Of a stretch of DNA of 50,382 nt, positions 16,873 to 25,174 are shown one piece after another. This DNA comes from Candidatus Poseidoniales archaeon. GTDB taxonomy: Archaea; Thermoplasmatota; Poseidoniia; Poseidoniales; Poseidoniaceae. Both the position numbers and the translations under genes were made by a program. Under the pieces are notes generated by a model. That model was given only the letters and a program-made list of their open reading frames with translations, searched no databases and was not told the DNA's origin. The stretch's first letter is position 1. The number at the start of each line of letters is the position of its first letter. The stretch is from assembly GCA_012959275.1 (NCBI GenBank), contig DUDM01000057.1, forward strand, positions 1 to 50,382, in the 5' to 3' direction.

Positions 16873-19005
16873 TCATGCAAATGGTTTGTCGCGCTTGCGG
16901 CTAATTGCCAAACCTGCCAAGGCGATTATTCCGATTGTTGCTAGAGGTGAGACGAATGGAACAAAGCCACCTTCAGATGCTAACTTTTCTGCATCTCCTG
17001 CTGATTCATTGGAATCGTCCTTTTCATCTGGAATGGTTGTATCATCTGTTTCATTTCCTGGGACTACTACTTCCTCTTCCTCTTCTTCAACCGGAATGTC
17101 TACTCCAGCGCCTCTCAGTGCATCGTTAACATCAGTAACATCGTGAACGCTCTCATCCACCAAATCATCCAAACTATCCTCTGACTCCATCAGAATAATT
17201 TCATCCTCGGCAGTTGAACCACCAATAATATATTCTATTGAAGTTGATATTGGAGCCTGATTATACACATCTGATTCTGGCCCTACAAGGGTGTACCAAT
17301 ATTCATCTTCATCAGCGACGATGATTTGGAATCCAACACACTTACCAAGTTCTTCTGACCACAATAAGCGGGCATTTGCATCAACATAGGCTAAATCTTC
17401 CTCATAGTTTGAGAGGCGGTCTTCTAAGTTATCACCGAATGCTTCCATTGTTGATTCGATTGTTGATTCGCTGAAAGCAGTGATTATCGTTTCAAGGCGC
17501 TCGCTGATATCAGGGCCTTCGCCCTCATCATCGCAAGGTTCCATATTACCATTTTCATCGTAGCAATCTTCTCCTCCTCCTTCGCCCTCGTCTACGCCTT
17601 CGTCTGAACCATCTTCACAGTCTTCATAGCCGTTATTCACATACTCTCTTGGGATTTCTTCACCATTATCACAAGTGTATGTATCGTCATCTCCTCCCTC
17701 GCCCTCGTCTACGCCTTCGTCTGAACCATCTGCACAGTCCTCAAAGCCATCATTGACCCAATGGCTCGGAATTTCTTCACCATTATCACAGATGTATGTA
17801 CCTTCTTCCTCTTCCGCTTCTCCTCCATCAATGTCATCTAGGAATTCGAGTTCATCTACAATAGCATCCCACATAGTTGGCGAAGTACCGCTTCCCATCA
17901 CCGCATTCATTGTGCTGTAGGCGACAACAGAGGGCATAGTAATGGAGAATGGGGCGCCAAACATCTCGACTGCCAGAACTTCTGTTCCAGTCTCATCAAT
18001 AATTACATCTTGCAGGAAATCTCCAAATCCAATATAGCCTTCGAATTCTATTTCATCTTCATCGAAATGGCCATTATCACTAAATTGGTCAGCGATGGAA
18101 ATATCGAGTTCATCGGCTTCCATACCCACATCTTCTGCAGGGATTCCACTTAGAGCAAGGGAATAATGACTGCTGGTTGAATAATCGCCGGTAAATGAAT
18201 CACAGTTATCTCTAACCCGTACATCTTCCCATTCCATTTGAACACTCGAATCCATATTGTCATTTCCACATTCCCATTCGACTTCAGCATAGTCTGAAGA
18301 CACATAGTTGTGAATTGGGCTTGGCTCTCCAAGTCTGACTTCACTCGTCAAGGAGTCGATTTCGTAATTTACCATCGCATCTAACTGGATATTGAAGGGA
18401 AGGGTTGCATCATCTCCACCGATTTCTCCCAAGAAGTCGATCTCCAAGGTCTGCTGGCTATTCATCGATAATTGCAAGTCCATTCCATAGAGAAGGCCAT
18501 CAGCATCGATATACTCTACATATTCTACATCGAGGGTGTACAATTGTTGAGAATCGATTGAATAAATCAAATCCCAGTTTGCTCTGTCATCTGACCACGA
18601 GGTAATGACGGCAGTATCAACAAGGATTCCATGGCGTACAAAGACATCTGTGTGAGACATTGTTAGGTCAACACTTGTACCATCGACATCCCATGTGGTG
18701 CTATCACCATCATATTGTTCGATTATTACAGAGGAGGAACCGCTTGTGACTTCAGCCAAAACAAGTTCAATTCCCGAGTCAGTGGCTGCTTTCATAACAT
18801 CAACCAAAATATTTTCAAGAGAAATTCCAGTTAATGCATTGATGTCATTATCATAATTTGACCATTCATATCCAATTCCAAAAAGCACCGATTCAGGGGC
18901 TTCTGTGGGTACTGCTTGGGCTTGGGCAATTGGAGCAACTGCACTTCCAATCAGCATCATGGCAGTCAAAATTAGGCTCAGAGATGTGGCTCTCACTCGG
19001 CTCAT
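16873..19005 (-). CDS. Exported surface protein with two-cysteine LDLa-like repeats and a C-terminal anchor
   Basis: A 710-residue protein with a clear signal peptide (residues 1-29, ending APIAQAQA). Residues about 30-395 are an acidic beta-rich ectodomain I do not recognise. At about 403-436 and 441-474 are two near-identical units CDNGEEIP...VNxGxEDCxDGSDE, resembling the calcium-binding half of an LDL-receptor class A module but with only two cysteines. A third Cys pair follows (CYDENGNMEPCDDE). A further domain at about 500-650 ends in an acidic Glu/Asp-rich stretch, then PFVSPLATIGIIALAGLAIS and a basic RKRDK end. That end recalls PGF-CTERM-type processed anchors, but this is only a resemblance. 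Confidence 0.8.
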   Translation of the reverse strand: MSRVRATSLSLILTAMMLIGSAVAPIAQAQAVPTEAPESVLFGIGYEWSNYDNDINALTGISLENILVDVMKAATDSGIELVLAEVTSGSSSVIIEQYDGDSTTWDVDGTSVDLTMSHTDVFVRHGILVDTAVITSWSDDRANWDLIYSIDSQQLYTLDVEYVEYIDADGLLYGMDLQLSMNSQQTLEIDFLGEIGGDDATLPFNIQLDAMVNYEIDSLTSEVRLGEPSPIHNYVSSDYAEVEWECGNDNMDSSVQMEWEDVRVRDNCDSFTGDYSTSSHYSLALSGIPAEDVGMEADELDISIADQFSDNGHFDEDEIEFEGYIGFGDFLQDVIIDETGTEVLAVEMFGAPFSITMPSVVAYSTMNAVMGSGTSPTMWDAIVDELEFLDDIDGGEAEEEEGTYICDNGEEIPSHWVNDGFEDCADGSDEGVDEGEGGDDDTYTCDNGEEIPREYVNNGYEDCEDGSDEGVDEGEGGGEDCYDENGNMEPCDDEGEGPDISERLETIITAFSESTIESTMEAFGDNLEDRLSNYEEDLAYVDANARLLWSEELGKCVGFQIIVADEDEYWYTLVGPESDVYNQAPISTSIEYIIGGSTAEDEIILMESEDSLDDLVDESVHDVTDVNDALRGAGVDIPVEEEEEEVVVPGNETDDTTIPDEKDDSNESAGDAEKLASEGGFVPFVSPLATIGIIALAGLAISRKRDKPFA
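17584..17799 (-). repeat. Tandem 117-bp direct repeat encoding LDLa-like units
   Basis: Two copies with a 117-base period (39 codons) begin at 17584 and 17701. They share long identical stretches such as GCCCTCGTCTACGCCTTCGT (plus-strand reading). Each encodes one CDNGEEIP...DGSDEGVDEGEGG unit. DNA-level conservation implies a recent duplication or gene conversion. Confidence 0.8.
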
Positions 19006-19070
19006 AGACGAGGGTAGACCTTGTCTGCCAAATACTTATTGCAGGATGGGCACTACAGAATTAGTCGCTT

Positions 19071-19838
19071 TTACTTGGTGTCATCACCTTTCATGGAATC
19101 CTTGCTATCCTCAAGGTGGCCCCATGGGGTTCTTGTTCGATTCAATCCTATTCGCTTGAAATATAGGAATCTCAAATTCTTCCAGCCATCTCCCCAGGTA
19201 TGGATGACTGCTTCCCCAACTCTCTCTCGGTAGGGTACAGCAATCTCAATTGCCTTCTTTTTACCTAGTACTTTTCTTGCTAAGATTTTCATTTCTTGAG
19301 ACAGGGGCATACCATCATTTGTAGGTCTCATTTTGGGGTTGTCCATGATTGATTTACGGAATACCCACATTCCAGATTGGGAATCTTTGATACCATACCA
19401 ATAAAGCATCCTTGCGGTGAAGGATAAAACCCAATTCCCAAAACCGTGTAAGCCTGACATCGAGCCGTCTTCGGCCTTGGTTAGACGGTCGCATGTAATG
19501 AAGTCCAAATCTTCATCGAGAAGTTTCCTTACGAGGTCTGGAACAACTTCTGCTGGGTAAGTGCAATCAGCATCCATTGTAATGATGTAATCACCTTTAG
19601 CGATATCAAATGCTGTTCGGTATGCTCTGCCGTATCCTTTACGAGGCTCGATATGAACTCGTGCTCCCTTTTCAAGAGCTATTTCACGAGTTTTGTCGGT
19701 TGAATTTCCATCCACGATTAGAATTTCCATCTCGTCGCACCAACCAGTAGGAATAGAGTCTATTGTCAAGCCAACTGCGGCCTCCTCATTGTAGGTTGGG
19801 AGAATAACAGTAACTGATATCGGGAGTGGGTCAGTCAT
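19071..19838 (-). CDS. Family 2 glycosyltransferase (dolichyl-phosphate sugar synthase-like)
   Basis: A 255-residue GT-A enzyme. VTVILPTYNEE, VDGNSTDKT, KGYGRAYRTAFDIAKG and MDADCTYP (the metal-binding DxD-type motif) are all present in the first 115 residues. QSGMWVFRK and the basic C-terminal half complete the fold. No membrane helix is evident, so it would work at the cytoplasmic face, moving a sugar from a nucleotide donor to a lipid carrier for surface glycosylation. ATG 19838 gives a typical N-terminus. A GTG at 19856 with AAAGGAG 8 bases upstream is a real alternative start. It lies upstream of the surface-protein gene on the same strand. Confidence 0.85.
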   Translation of the reverse strand: MTDPLPISVTVILPTYNEEAAVGLTIDSIPTGWCDEMEILIVDGNSTDKTREIALEKGARVHIEPRKGYGRAYRTAFDIAKGDYIITMDADCTYPAEVVPDLVRKLLDEDLDFITCDRLTKAEDGSMSGLHGFGNWVLSFTARMLYWYGIKDSQSGMWVFRKSIMDNPKMRPTNDGMPLSQEMKILARKVLGKKKAIEIAVPYRERVGEAVIHTWGDGWKNLRFLYFKRIGLNRTRTPWGHLEDSKDSMKGDDTK

Positions 19839-19961
19839 AGACAACGTGCCACGCACTCGGCCTTCTCCTTTCAATTCTATTGCTAGATGTAATCAAGGCT
19901 GAATAAGGTATTTTGCTTAACCGCTTGGAGAATCGTTGAAGGTCTATTCACCATCGGATAA

Positions 19962-21236
19962 ATGAGAAACGTGCATATCGCCATGCTTTCAGGAGAATAT
20001 CCGCCCCGCTGGGGAGGGATGGGGTCAGTGGTTTACCATTTGGCTGGACACTTGGCAAAAAATGGCCATCGAGTCAGTGTAATCACCCGTAGTAATGGTG
20101 GAAAGGCTATTCCAACTCAACTTGGGGTCGAAATAATTGAGGTCGGATGGGCGCCTATTCCCATGCAATTTACTCGTTCATACGGACGTACTGCCTTACG
20201 CGCACTGGAAAAACTTCACAGGAGGAGTACTGTTGATGTCATCCACCTTCATTTGCCACTTATTAGTTGGACAAAGAAGCAATATTTGAGGGCGCAGAAA
20301 AATGTTGCACCGATAGTTTCCAGCCTACATGGTTCTTGGTTGGGTGAGAGAGATGGTATGCGCCTTGCTGCCAAACACAAAGAGGCTGCAACTTGGAAAA
20401 ATCCCAATGACCTTGCTATCCTCCTCAGCGGGGGGTGGTTCGCTCGCTTTGAAAGAGCAGGTATTTTATCGAGTAAGATTTGTGTTGCAAATTCAAATGC
20501 TACAAAAGAGGACTTTCTAAGTCGATATAAGCCGGAGAATGATTGGCGCTGTGAAGTCATCCATTGGGGAGTTGACGAAGCGGTATTTCATCCTCTGGAT
20601 AGGGATGATGAAGATAGTCAATTGAATCATGAAAAGGTACGCATGAAGTATGGGGCTGATGATGAGGCTGCACTTTCTGGAGAACCTGATACCAAGACTC
20701 CTTTATTGTTAGCAGTAGGGCGTTTAGTTGCTCGAAAAGGGAATCGCTTACTATTGCATTCCATGCCTCATATTCTTGACAAAAACCCGCAGGCTAAACT
20801 AGTCATTGTGGGCCGAGGGCATATGCGAAAATTCTTGTTGAAGCAAGCAAAAAAACTTGGTATTGAAGGGGCAGTTTCGATTGAATCCAGTCTATCATTC
20901 GAGGAATTAGCACAATTATACAGGAGTTCTGATTTGGTAGTCTATCCTTCTTATTACGAAGGGCAGGGATTGATTCCCTTGGAAGCCATGTCAAGTGGTA
21001 CAGCAGTGGTTACTGTAGACCATGGACCGCTTCCTGAGATGGTTGATTCACAGGTTGGTTCTTTGTTTAAACTCGGTGATGCAGAAGATTTAGCAGCCAA
21101 GGTCAATGCTGAACTGGCTGAACCACAACAACGTAGAGTGAAAGGGTTAACCGGTCGAGATAAGGTCCTAGACCTCTTCACATATGCAAAAAATGCTGCT
21201 GATTTTGAAAAATTATACGAAGAATCTAGGATTTGA
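19962..21236 (+). CDS. Family 4 glycosyltransferase
   Basis: A 424-residue GT-B enzyme. The N-terminal domain starts with SGEYPPRWGGMGSVVYHLA, the usual glycine-rich acceptor-side loop. The C-terminal domain has AVGRLVARKGNRLLL, then LVIVGRGHMR, and the nucleotide-sugar motif YPSYYEGQGLIPLEAMSSG with the E-x7-E pattern typical of GT4. Transfer from a nucleotide sugar to a glycan, with retention, is expected of the family; the substrate is unknown. It is divergent from the GT2 gene, with a 123-base gap, and its 3' end overlaps uvrC by 11 bases. Confidence 0.88.
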   Translation: MRNVHIAMLSGEYPPRWGGMGSVVYHLAGHLAKNGHRVSVITRSNGGKAIPTQLGVEIIEVGWAPIPMQFTRSYGRTALRALEKLHRRSTVDVIHLHLPLISWTKKQYLRAQKNVAPIVSSLHGSWLGERDGMRLAAKHKEAATWKNPNDLAILLSGGWFARFERAGILSSKICVANSNATKEDFLSRYKPENDWRCEVIHWGVDEAVFHPLDRDDEDSQLNHEKVRMKYGADDEAALSGEPDTKTPLLLAVGRLVARKGNRLLLHSMPHILDKNPQAKLVIVGRGHMRKFLLKQAKKLGIEGAVSIESSLSFEELAQLYRSSDLVVYPSYYEGQGLIPLEAMSSGTAVVTVDHGPLPEMVDSQVGSLFKLGDAEDLAAKVNAELAEPQQRRVKGLTGRDKVLDLFTYAKNAADFEKLYEESRI

Positions 21237-22977
21237 ATGACTCTAAAATCCTGATCGCAAGGGCAGGTCCGATTCCAGGAACTTGTAGTAATTGTTCTCG
21301 ACTTGCGTGCTTGATTTCTTTACGACCTCCGAAATGGCGTAATAATGCTTGCAACTTTTTCGCACCCATGCCTTCCACTTTCTCTAGAGGGTCACGTAAG
21401 GTTCTACGGCCGCGCCTTTTGCGATGATAGGAATTTGCGAAACGGTGGGCTTCATCTCGTGCATGCACGATTACCCTACCAATTCTATCGAGAATAAGCG
21501 GTTCTTGTTCTAAGCGATGGAGAGTTTCTTCCCGCTTTGCCAATGCTGCTACTGGAAACCTCTCTGATAAGCCATGTTTTGACAACATCTTGTTAATTGT
21601 TGAAAGGTGAGTTTCTCCACCATCGAGAAGCAGTAAGTCTGGCCATTCATCTTGCCTTTTCAGCCAGCGTTCTACCACCTCGCTCATCATTCTCAAATCA
21701 TCCATTGCATCTTGTTTGATAATGTAGGTGCGATATTCCTTCTTTGAAGGTCTACCATTTCGTAAAACTACACTTGCTCCAACCCTTTCGGAACCTTGTA
21801 ATTGGGACATGTCAAAACATACAATATGGTCTAGTGATTCTTGTTTTAGTAACAGAGCGCCATCATCTGCCGCCCTCTGTTCAAGACTTCCTGCATGTTT
21901 CCGTAACTGTCTTTCGACCTGTAAATCAGCATTCTGGTCAGCCAATTTTCTCAAAGTAGCAAGGTCTCCTCTATGTGGTATGCGAACTTCGACTTGGCTT
22001 CCACGTCGTTCATCTAGCCAAGCAGATACCGTCTCAGGCAGCGGAGTGGGAAGGAGAATTAGGCGAGGTGGAGATCTGGCTGCATAATGATCTGAGATGA
22101 AACGGGCAATGCTTTCACCAATGTCACCCCGATGAATCAAAAGCCACTTTTCCTGTGATTGAACTATACCCTCCTTGGCATGCATGACAACAACCATTGC
22201 CAAGTCACCTCGACTAGCGAAACCAATAGCATCACAGTCTCGATAAAACCGGCTGCTGATTACCTGTTGACTAAGAGTTCGTTGTACTGAGGCGATTAAA
22301 TCCCTTACTTTTGCAGCCTGCTCAAAGCGTTTTTCATCTGAATTCTGCTGCATTTCTGATACTAATTCACTCAACAAAACCTTAGCATCTCCATTCAAAA
22401 CACCAGCAGCTGCATCTACATTATCCTGATAATTGCCGGCTTCGATACAAGGTCCAGAACATAAGCCAATATGCATCGACAGGCAACCTTGAGGTAACAA
22501 TTCCTTACAATCACGAATACCAAATTGTCGACGCAATAACTGAACCATTCTTTTGGCTGCTCCAGCATCAGGAAATGGCCCCCAATGACGTGAATCAGAA
22601 GGAGGATGTCTGGTGTAAAGTATGCGAGGAAATTGATGATTTGTAAAGGCAAGGTAAGGGTAAGATTTGTCATCTTTTAACATAGAATTGTAGCGTGGTT
22701 TATGCTCCCTAATTAATTGCCTTTCCAAGACCAAGGCTTCACTTGGGTTATTGGTAACTATGAATGAAATCTCATCTGATTTTTCAACTAATTCTGGTAT
22801 CATTGCTCTGTCTGGGTTTTTGGCAAAATAAGAGCGGGTCCGGCTTCGAAGATTGGTAGCCTTGCCAACATAGAGTACCCTTCCAGCCTTATTCTTGAAC
22901 AAATAAACCCCCGGTGAATCGGGTAAGTCAAGACTGCTGGATGAAACAGGCACATCTGCACGACTAAGGGTAGGCAC
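21226..22977 (-). CDS. uvrC: UvrABC excinuclease subunit C
   Basis: A nucleotide-excision-repair endonuclease that makes the two cuts on either side of UvrB-bound damage. The order is: GIY-YIG nuclease domain (PGVYLFKNKAGRVLYVGKAT), UVR motif for UvrB contact (DEKRFEQAAKVRDLI), RNase H-like nuclease domain (VCFDMSQLQGSERVGASVV; LLLDGG; HARDEAHRFA), and a C-terminal double helix-hairpin-helix (VEGMGAKKLQALL; VPGIGPALAIRILE). Its length fits the family. No ATG precedes the core; GTG 22977 is preferred, with GTG 23013 and 22953 as options. The 23013 start would overlap the divergent gene. UvrC is a bacterial-type protein found in some mesophilic archaea. Confidence 0.92.
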   Translation of the reverse strand: MPTLSRADVPVSSSSLDLPDSPGVYLFKNKAGRVLYVGKATNLRSRTRSYFAKNPDRAMIPELVEKSDEISFIVTNNPSEALVLERQLIREHKPRYNSMLKDDKSYPYLAFTNHQFPRILYTRHPPSDSRHWGPFPDAGAAKRMVQLLRRQFGIRDCKELLPQGCLSMHIGLCSGPCIEAGNYQDNVDAAAGVLNGDAKVLLSELVSEMQQNSDEKRFEQAAKVRDLIASVQRTLSQQVISSRFYRDCDAIGFASRGDLAMVVVMHAKEGIVQSQEKWLLIHRGDIGESIARFISDHYAARSPPRLILLPTPLPETVSAWLDERRGSQVEVRIPHRGDLATLRKLADQNADLQVERQLRKHAGSLEQRAADDGALLLKQESLDHIVCFDMSQLQGSERVGASVVLRNGRPSKKEYRTYIIKQDAMDDLRMMSEVVERWLKRQDEWPDLLLLDGGETHLSTINKMLSKHGLSERFPVAALAKREETLHRLEQEPLILDRIGRVIVHARDEAHRFANSYHRKRRGRRTLRDPLEKVEGMGAKKLQALLRHFGGRKEIKHASREQLLQVPGIGPALAIRILESFKS

Positions 22978-23005
22978 AAAGAACCATGCGCACCTCAGGG
23001 CTACT

Positions 23006-25132
23006 ATGCTCACTCCCTCGCAGACTCGTCTGTTGCGTTGGTTGGGAAAATTTTCTAAAGAATTAGTCGATTCTTGGGATGTTCCAAGAGAACTCTCTTT
23101 GCCTGGGCTATCCGAAGCACTTGGAGTGGTCAGGTCAGCCTTGCATTCACCCCTGAATGCATTGATGGAGGAGGGTTTGGTGGAATTCCGTTTGGCTCAT
23201 GTAATAGGTGGAGGTTCCCGCCGGAGGAACGTCTACCATCTAACAGAAGCAGGAAGGATAGAACTTGCAAACTTACCAGAGCAAGAAAAAGAAGAAGCGC
23301 CTACTCGAAAATCTTCACTTAAGGGCGAGCCACCTGGACTAAGCGAATTGAAGGGAAGGGAAGAAATCCTTGAACGATTATCACAAATAAAACCTATCTC
23401 GATGACAATTGTTGGAATTGCAGGAATTGGAAAGACCTCTTTGGTTAGGAAATTAGTTGAAGACCTCCTCAAAAACAAAAAAAGTTGCAGGTGGGTTAGA
23501 GCAAATATCTACGATGATTCATCATCACTTGCAGCAAGAGCACTGGATGGCCAAGAAGCCCCCGAAGAGCCAAGAGCAGTAGCAAATTGGCTTAGTGAGA
23601 AATGTAATGAAGAAGTCATAATTATAGATGACTTGCAAGATATTCACGATAGACACCTCAAGGGTATCATCAAAATGATTCAAGATTTAGATAAGAAAGG
23701 GCAGCAGTTAATCCTCATCTCAAGAGCACCTTCACCAATTGAAATCGCCGAAGTTATCAGCATCGAAGAAGTCTCGGATGATGCTGCAATGGAAATCCTT
23801 GGAGATGATATCGATGAACAACAACGCCTTAATGCAGTTGAACACCTTGGGGGTCACCCATTAGCCTTGCACATGTGGAACCCAGAACAGCCTCTTGCAG
23901 GGGCTCATATTCGTAGATTCGTTGAAGATACTGTTCTGACTCAACTTCCCGATGAATTGCTTCCAATGCTCGATGGAATTGCCGTTCTTCCTGTTCCGGT
24001 TCAAGCGGAAATTCTTGGTGGAGATGATGGCATGGAAACCCTCGATGAACATGCCTTGATGCGATGGTCTGAAGGAGACCTAGTTGAATTACAACATCTG
24101 GTTAGAAATGTTCGAAGAGAAAGTTGGAGCCAAGAAGAATCAGAAAAGGTACACGCAATAGCAGCCCAGCGTTGGGCTGAAGTTTCAGGTCAACAGGCAA
24201 GACTATTGGAATTGCATATGAGAATAAACGGAGCGGATGAAAACTTACAAGAACACCTTGAATTACATGGAGAAGGGCTTATTCTTCATGATAGTGCGGC
24301 GATGGCGACTCTAATTGACGATGCTTGTAAACGATGGCCAGAAGCCGATGCTTTGCGCCACCTTTCTGTATGTATCGCTTTAGACCGAGGCGAAACAAGT
24401 CATGCAGAATCGGAAATAAAAAATATGAAAAATCCGCCTTTGGAATTGCAGGCAAGGCTATCTCGCCAACAAGGAAAAGTGGAGGAGGCACTCACATTGG
24501 TTGAACAAGCGATGGCCAGTATTAGCGGTCTTGAAAAAGTAAAATTGCAAATTTCAGAAGCAACGAGAATGATAGATGACCGCCTTCCGGACGACGAAGA
24601 AATGCAAGGTCTTGAAGGTGTAGAAGAAATGATTCAAGAGATAGCCGTGAAAGAATTACAAAGTGACCAAAGAAAGAAAGTTCTCGTTGCTCTTGCTTCC
24701 CTAAGACATACTATCAAACTGAAAATGAATGACTCAGAGGCTGCAACTGCGATTAGAAAGAGTTTAGAATCTACAACTTCAAGTGAAGATCCACTGATAG
24801 TAGATATGAAAAATCGAGAAGATATCAAATTTTCAGGATTGATTTGTGTTGAATCTTCGAATCTATTGAGGGCACTTTCCCTCAAATTACTCTCAATAAA
24901 TAATATGAATGAAGAACAGAGAATAGATGCTCTTCAGGAAGTTGTACTTGATGAGATAATCAGCACACGTCTTGGTCGCCGACTTGCAGCGGACTTGTGG
25001 ACGTTGAGAGGAATTCACCAGTCTGCTGATAGATTGATATGTTGGCGAGAAGCGATTCATCTCTATACTGCTGCGGAATGTCCTGCGGCTGCTAAGGCTT
25101 TGACGCTGAGGATGCATTCATTGTTGCGTTGA
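23006..25132 (+). CDS. Winged-helix STAND-type ATPase, probable regulator
   Basis: A 708-residue protein. Residues about 1-85 form a MarR-like winged helix (LSLPGLSEALGVVRSALHSP, then wing and VYHLTEAG). Residues about 115-330 form a STAND/AAA-type ATPase with P-loop GIAGIGKTS (G137-S145), Walker B EVIIIDD and a sensor strand QLILISRA. Later come LGGHPLALHMW, typical of NB-ARC/MalT relatives, and a helical C-terminal half likely made of TPR-like repeats (alternating A/L/E helices, about residues 380-700). Such proteins are ATP-driven switches, here possibly a transcription regulator. It is divergent from uvrC with a very short shared start region. The target is unknown. Confidence 0.8.
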   Translation: MLTPSQTRLLRWLGKFSKELVDSWDVPRELSLPGLSEALGVVRSALHSPLNALMEEGLVEFRLAHVIGGGSRRRNVYHLTEAGRIELANLPEQEKEEAPTRKSSLKGEPPGLSELKGREEILERLSQIKPISMTIVGIAGIGKTSLVRKLVEDLLKNKKSCRWVRANIYDDSSSLAARALDGQEAPEEPRAVANWLSEKCNEEVIIIDDLQDIHDRHLKGIIKMIQDLDKKGQQLILISRAPSPIEIAEVISIEEVSDDAAMEILGDDIDEQQRLNAVEHLGGHPLALHMWNPEQPLAGAHIRRFVEDTVLTQLPDELLPMLDGIAVLPVPVQAEILGGDDGMETLDEHALMRWSEGDLVELQHLVRNVRRESWSQEESEKVHAIAAQRWAEVSGQQARLLELHMRINGADENLQEHLELHGEGLILHDSAAMATLIDDACKRWPEADALRHLSVCIALDRGETSHAESEIKNMKNPPLELQARLSRQQGKVEEALTLVEQAMASISGLEKVKLQISEATRMIDDRLPDDEEMQGLEGVEEMIQEIAVKELQSDQRKKVLVALASLRHTIKLKMNDSEAATAIRKSLESTTSSEDPLIVDMKNREDIKFSGLICVESSNLLRALSLKLLSINNMNEEQRIDALQEVVLDEIISTRLGRRLAADLWTLRGIHQSADRLICWREAIHLYTAAECPAAAKALTLRMHSLLR

Positions 25133-25174
25133 AACTTAACCAACAAGTTGTTCAGCGCCTGACGGAAGGGTGAA

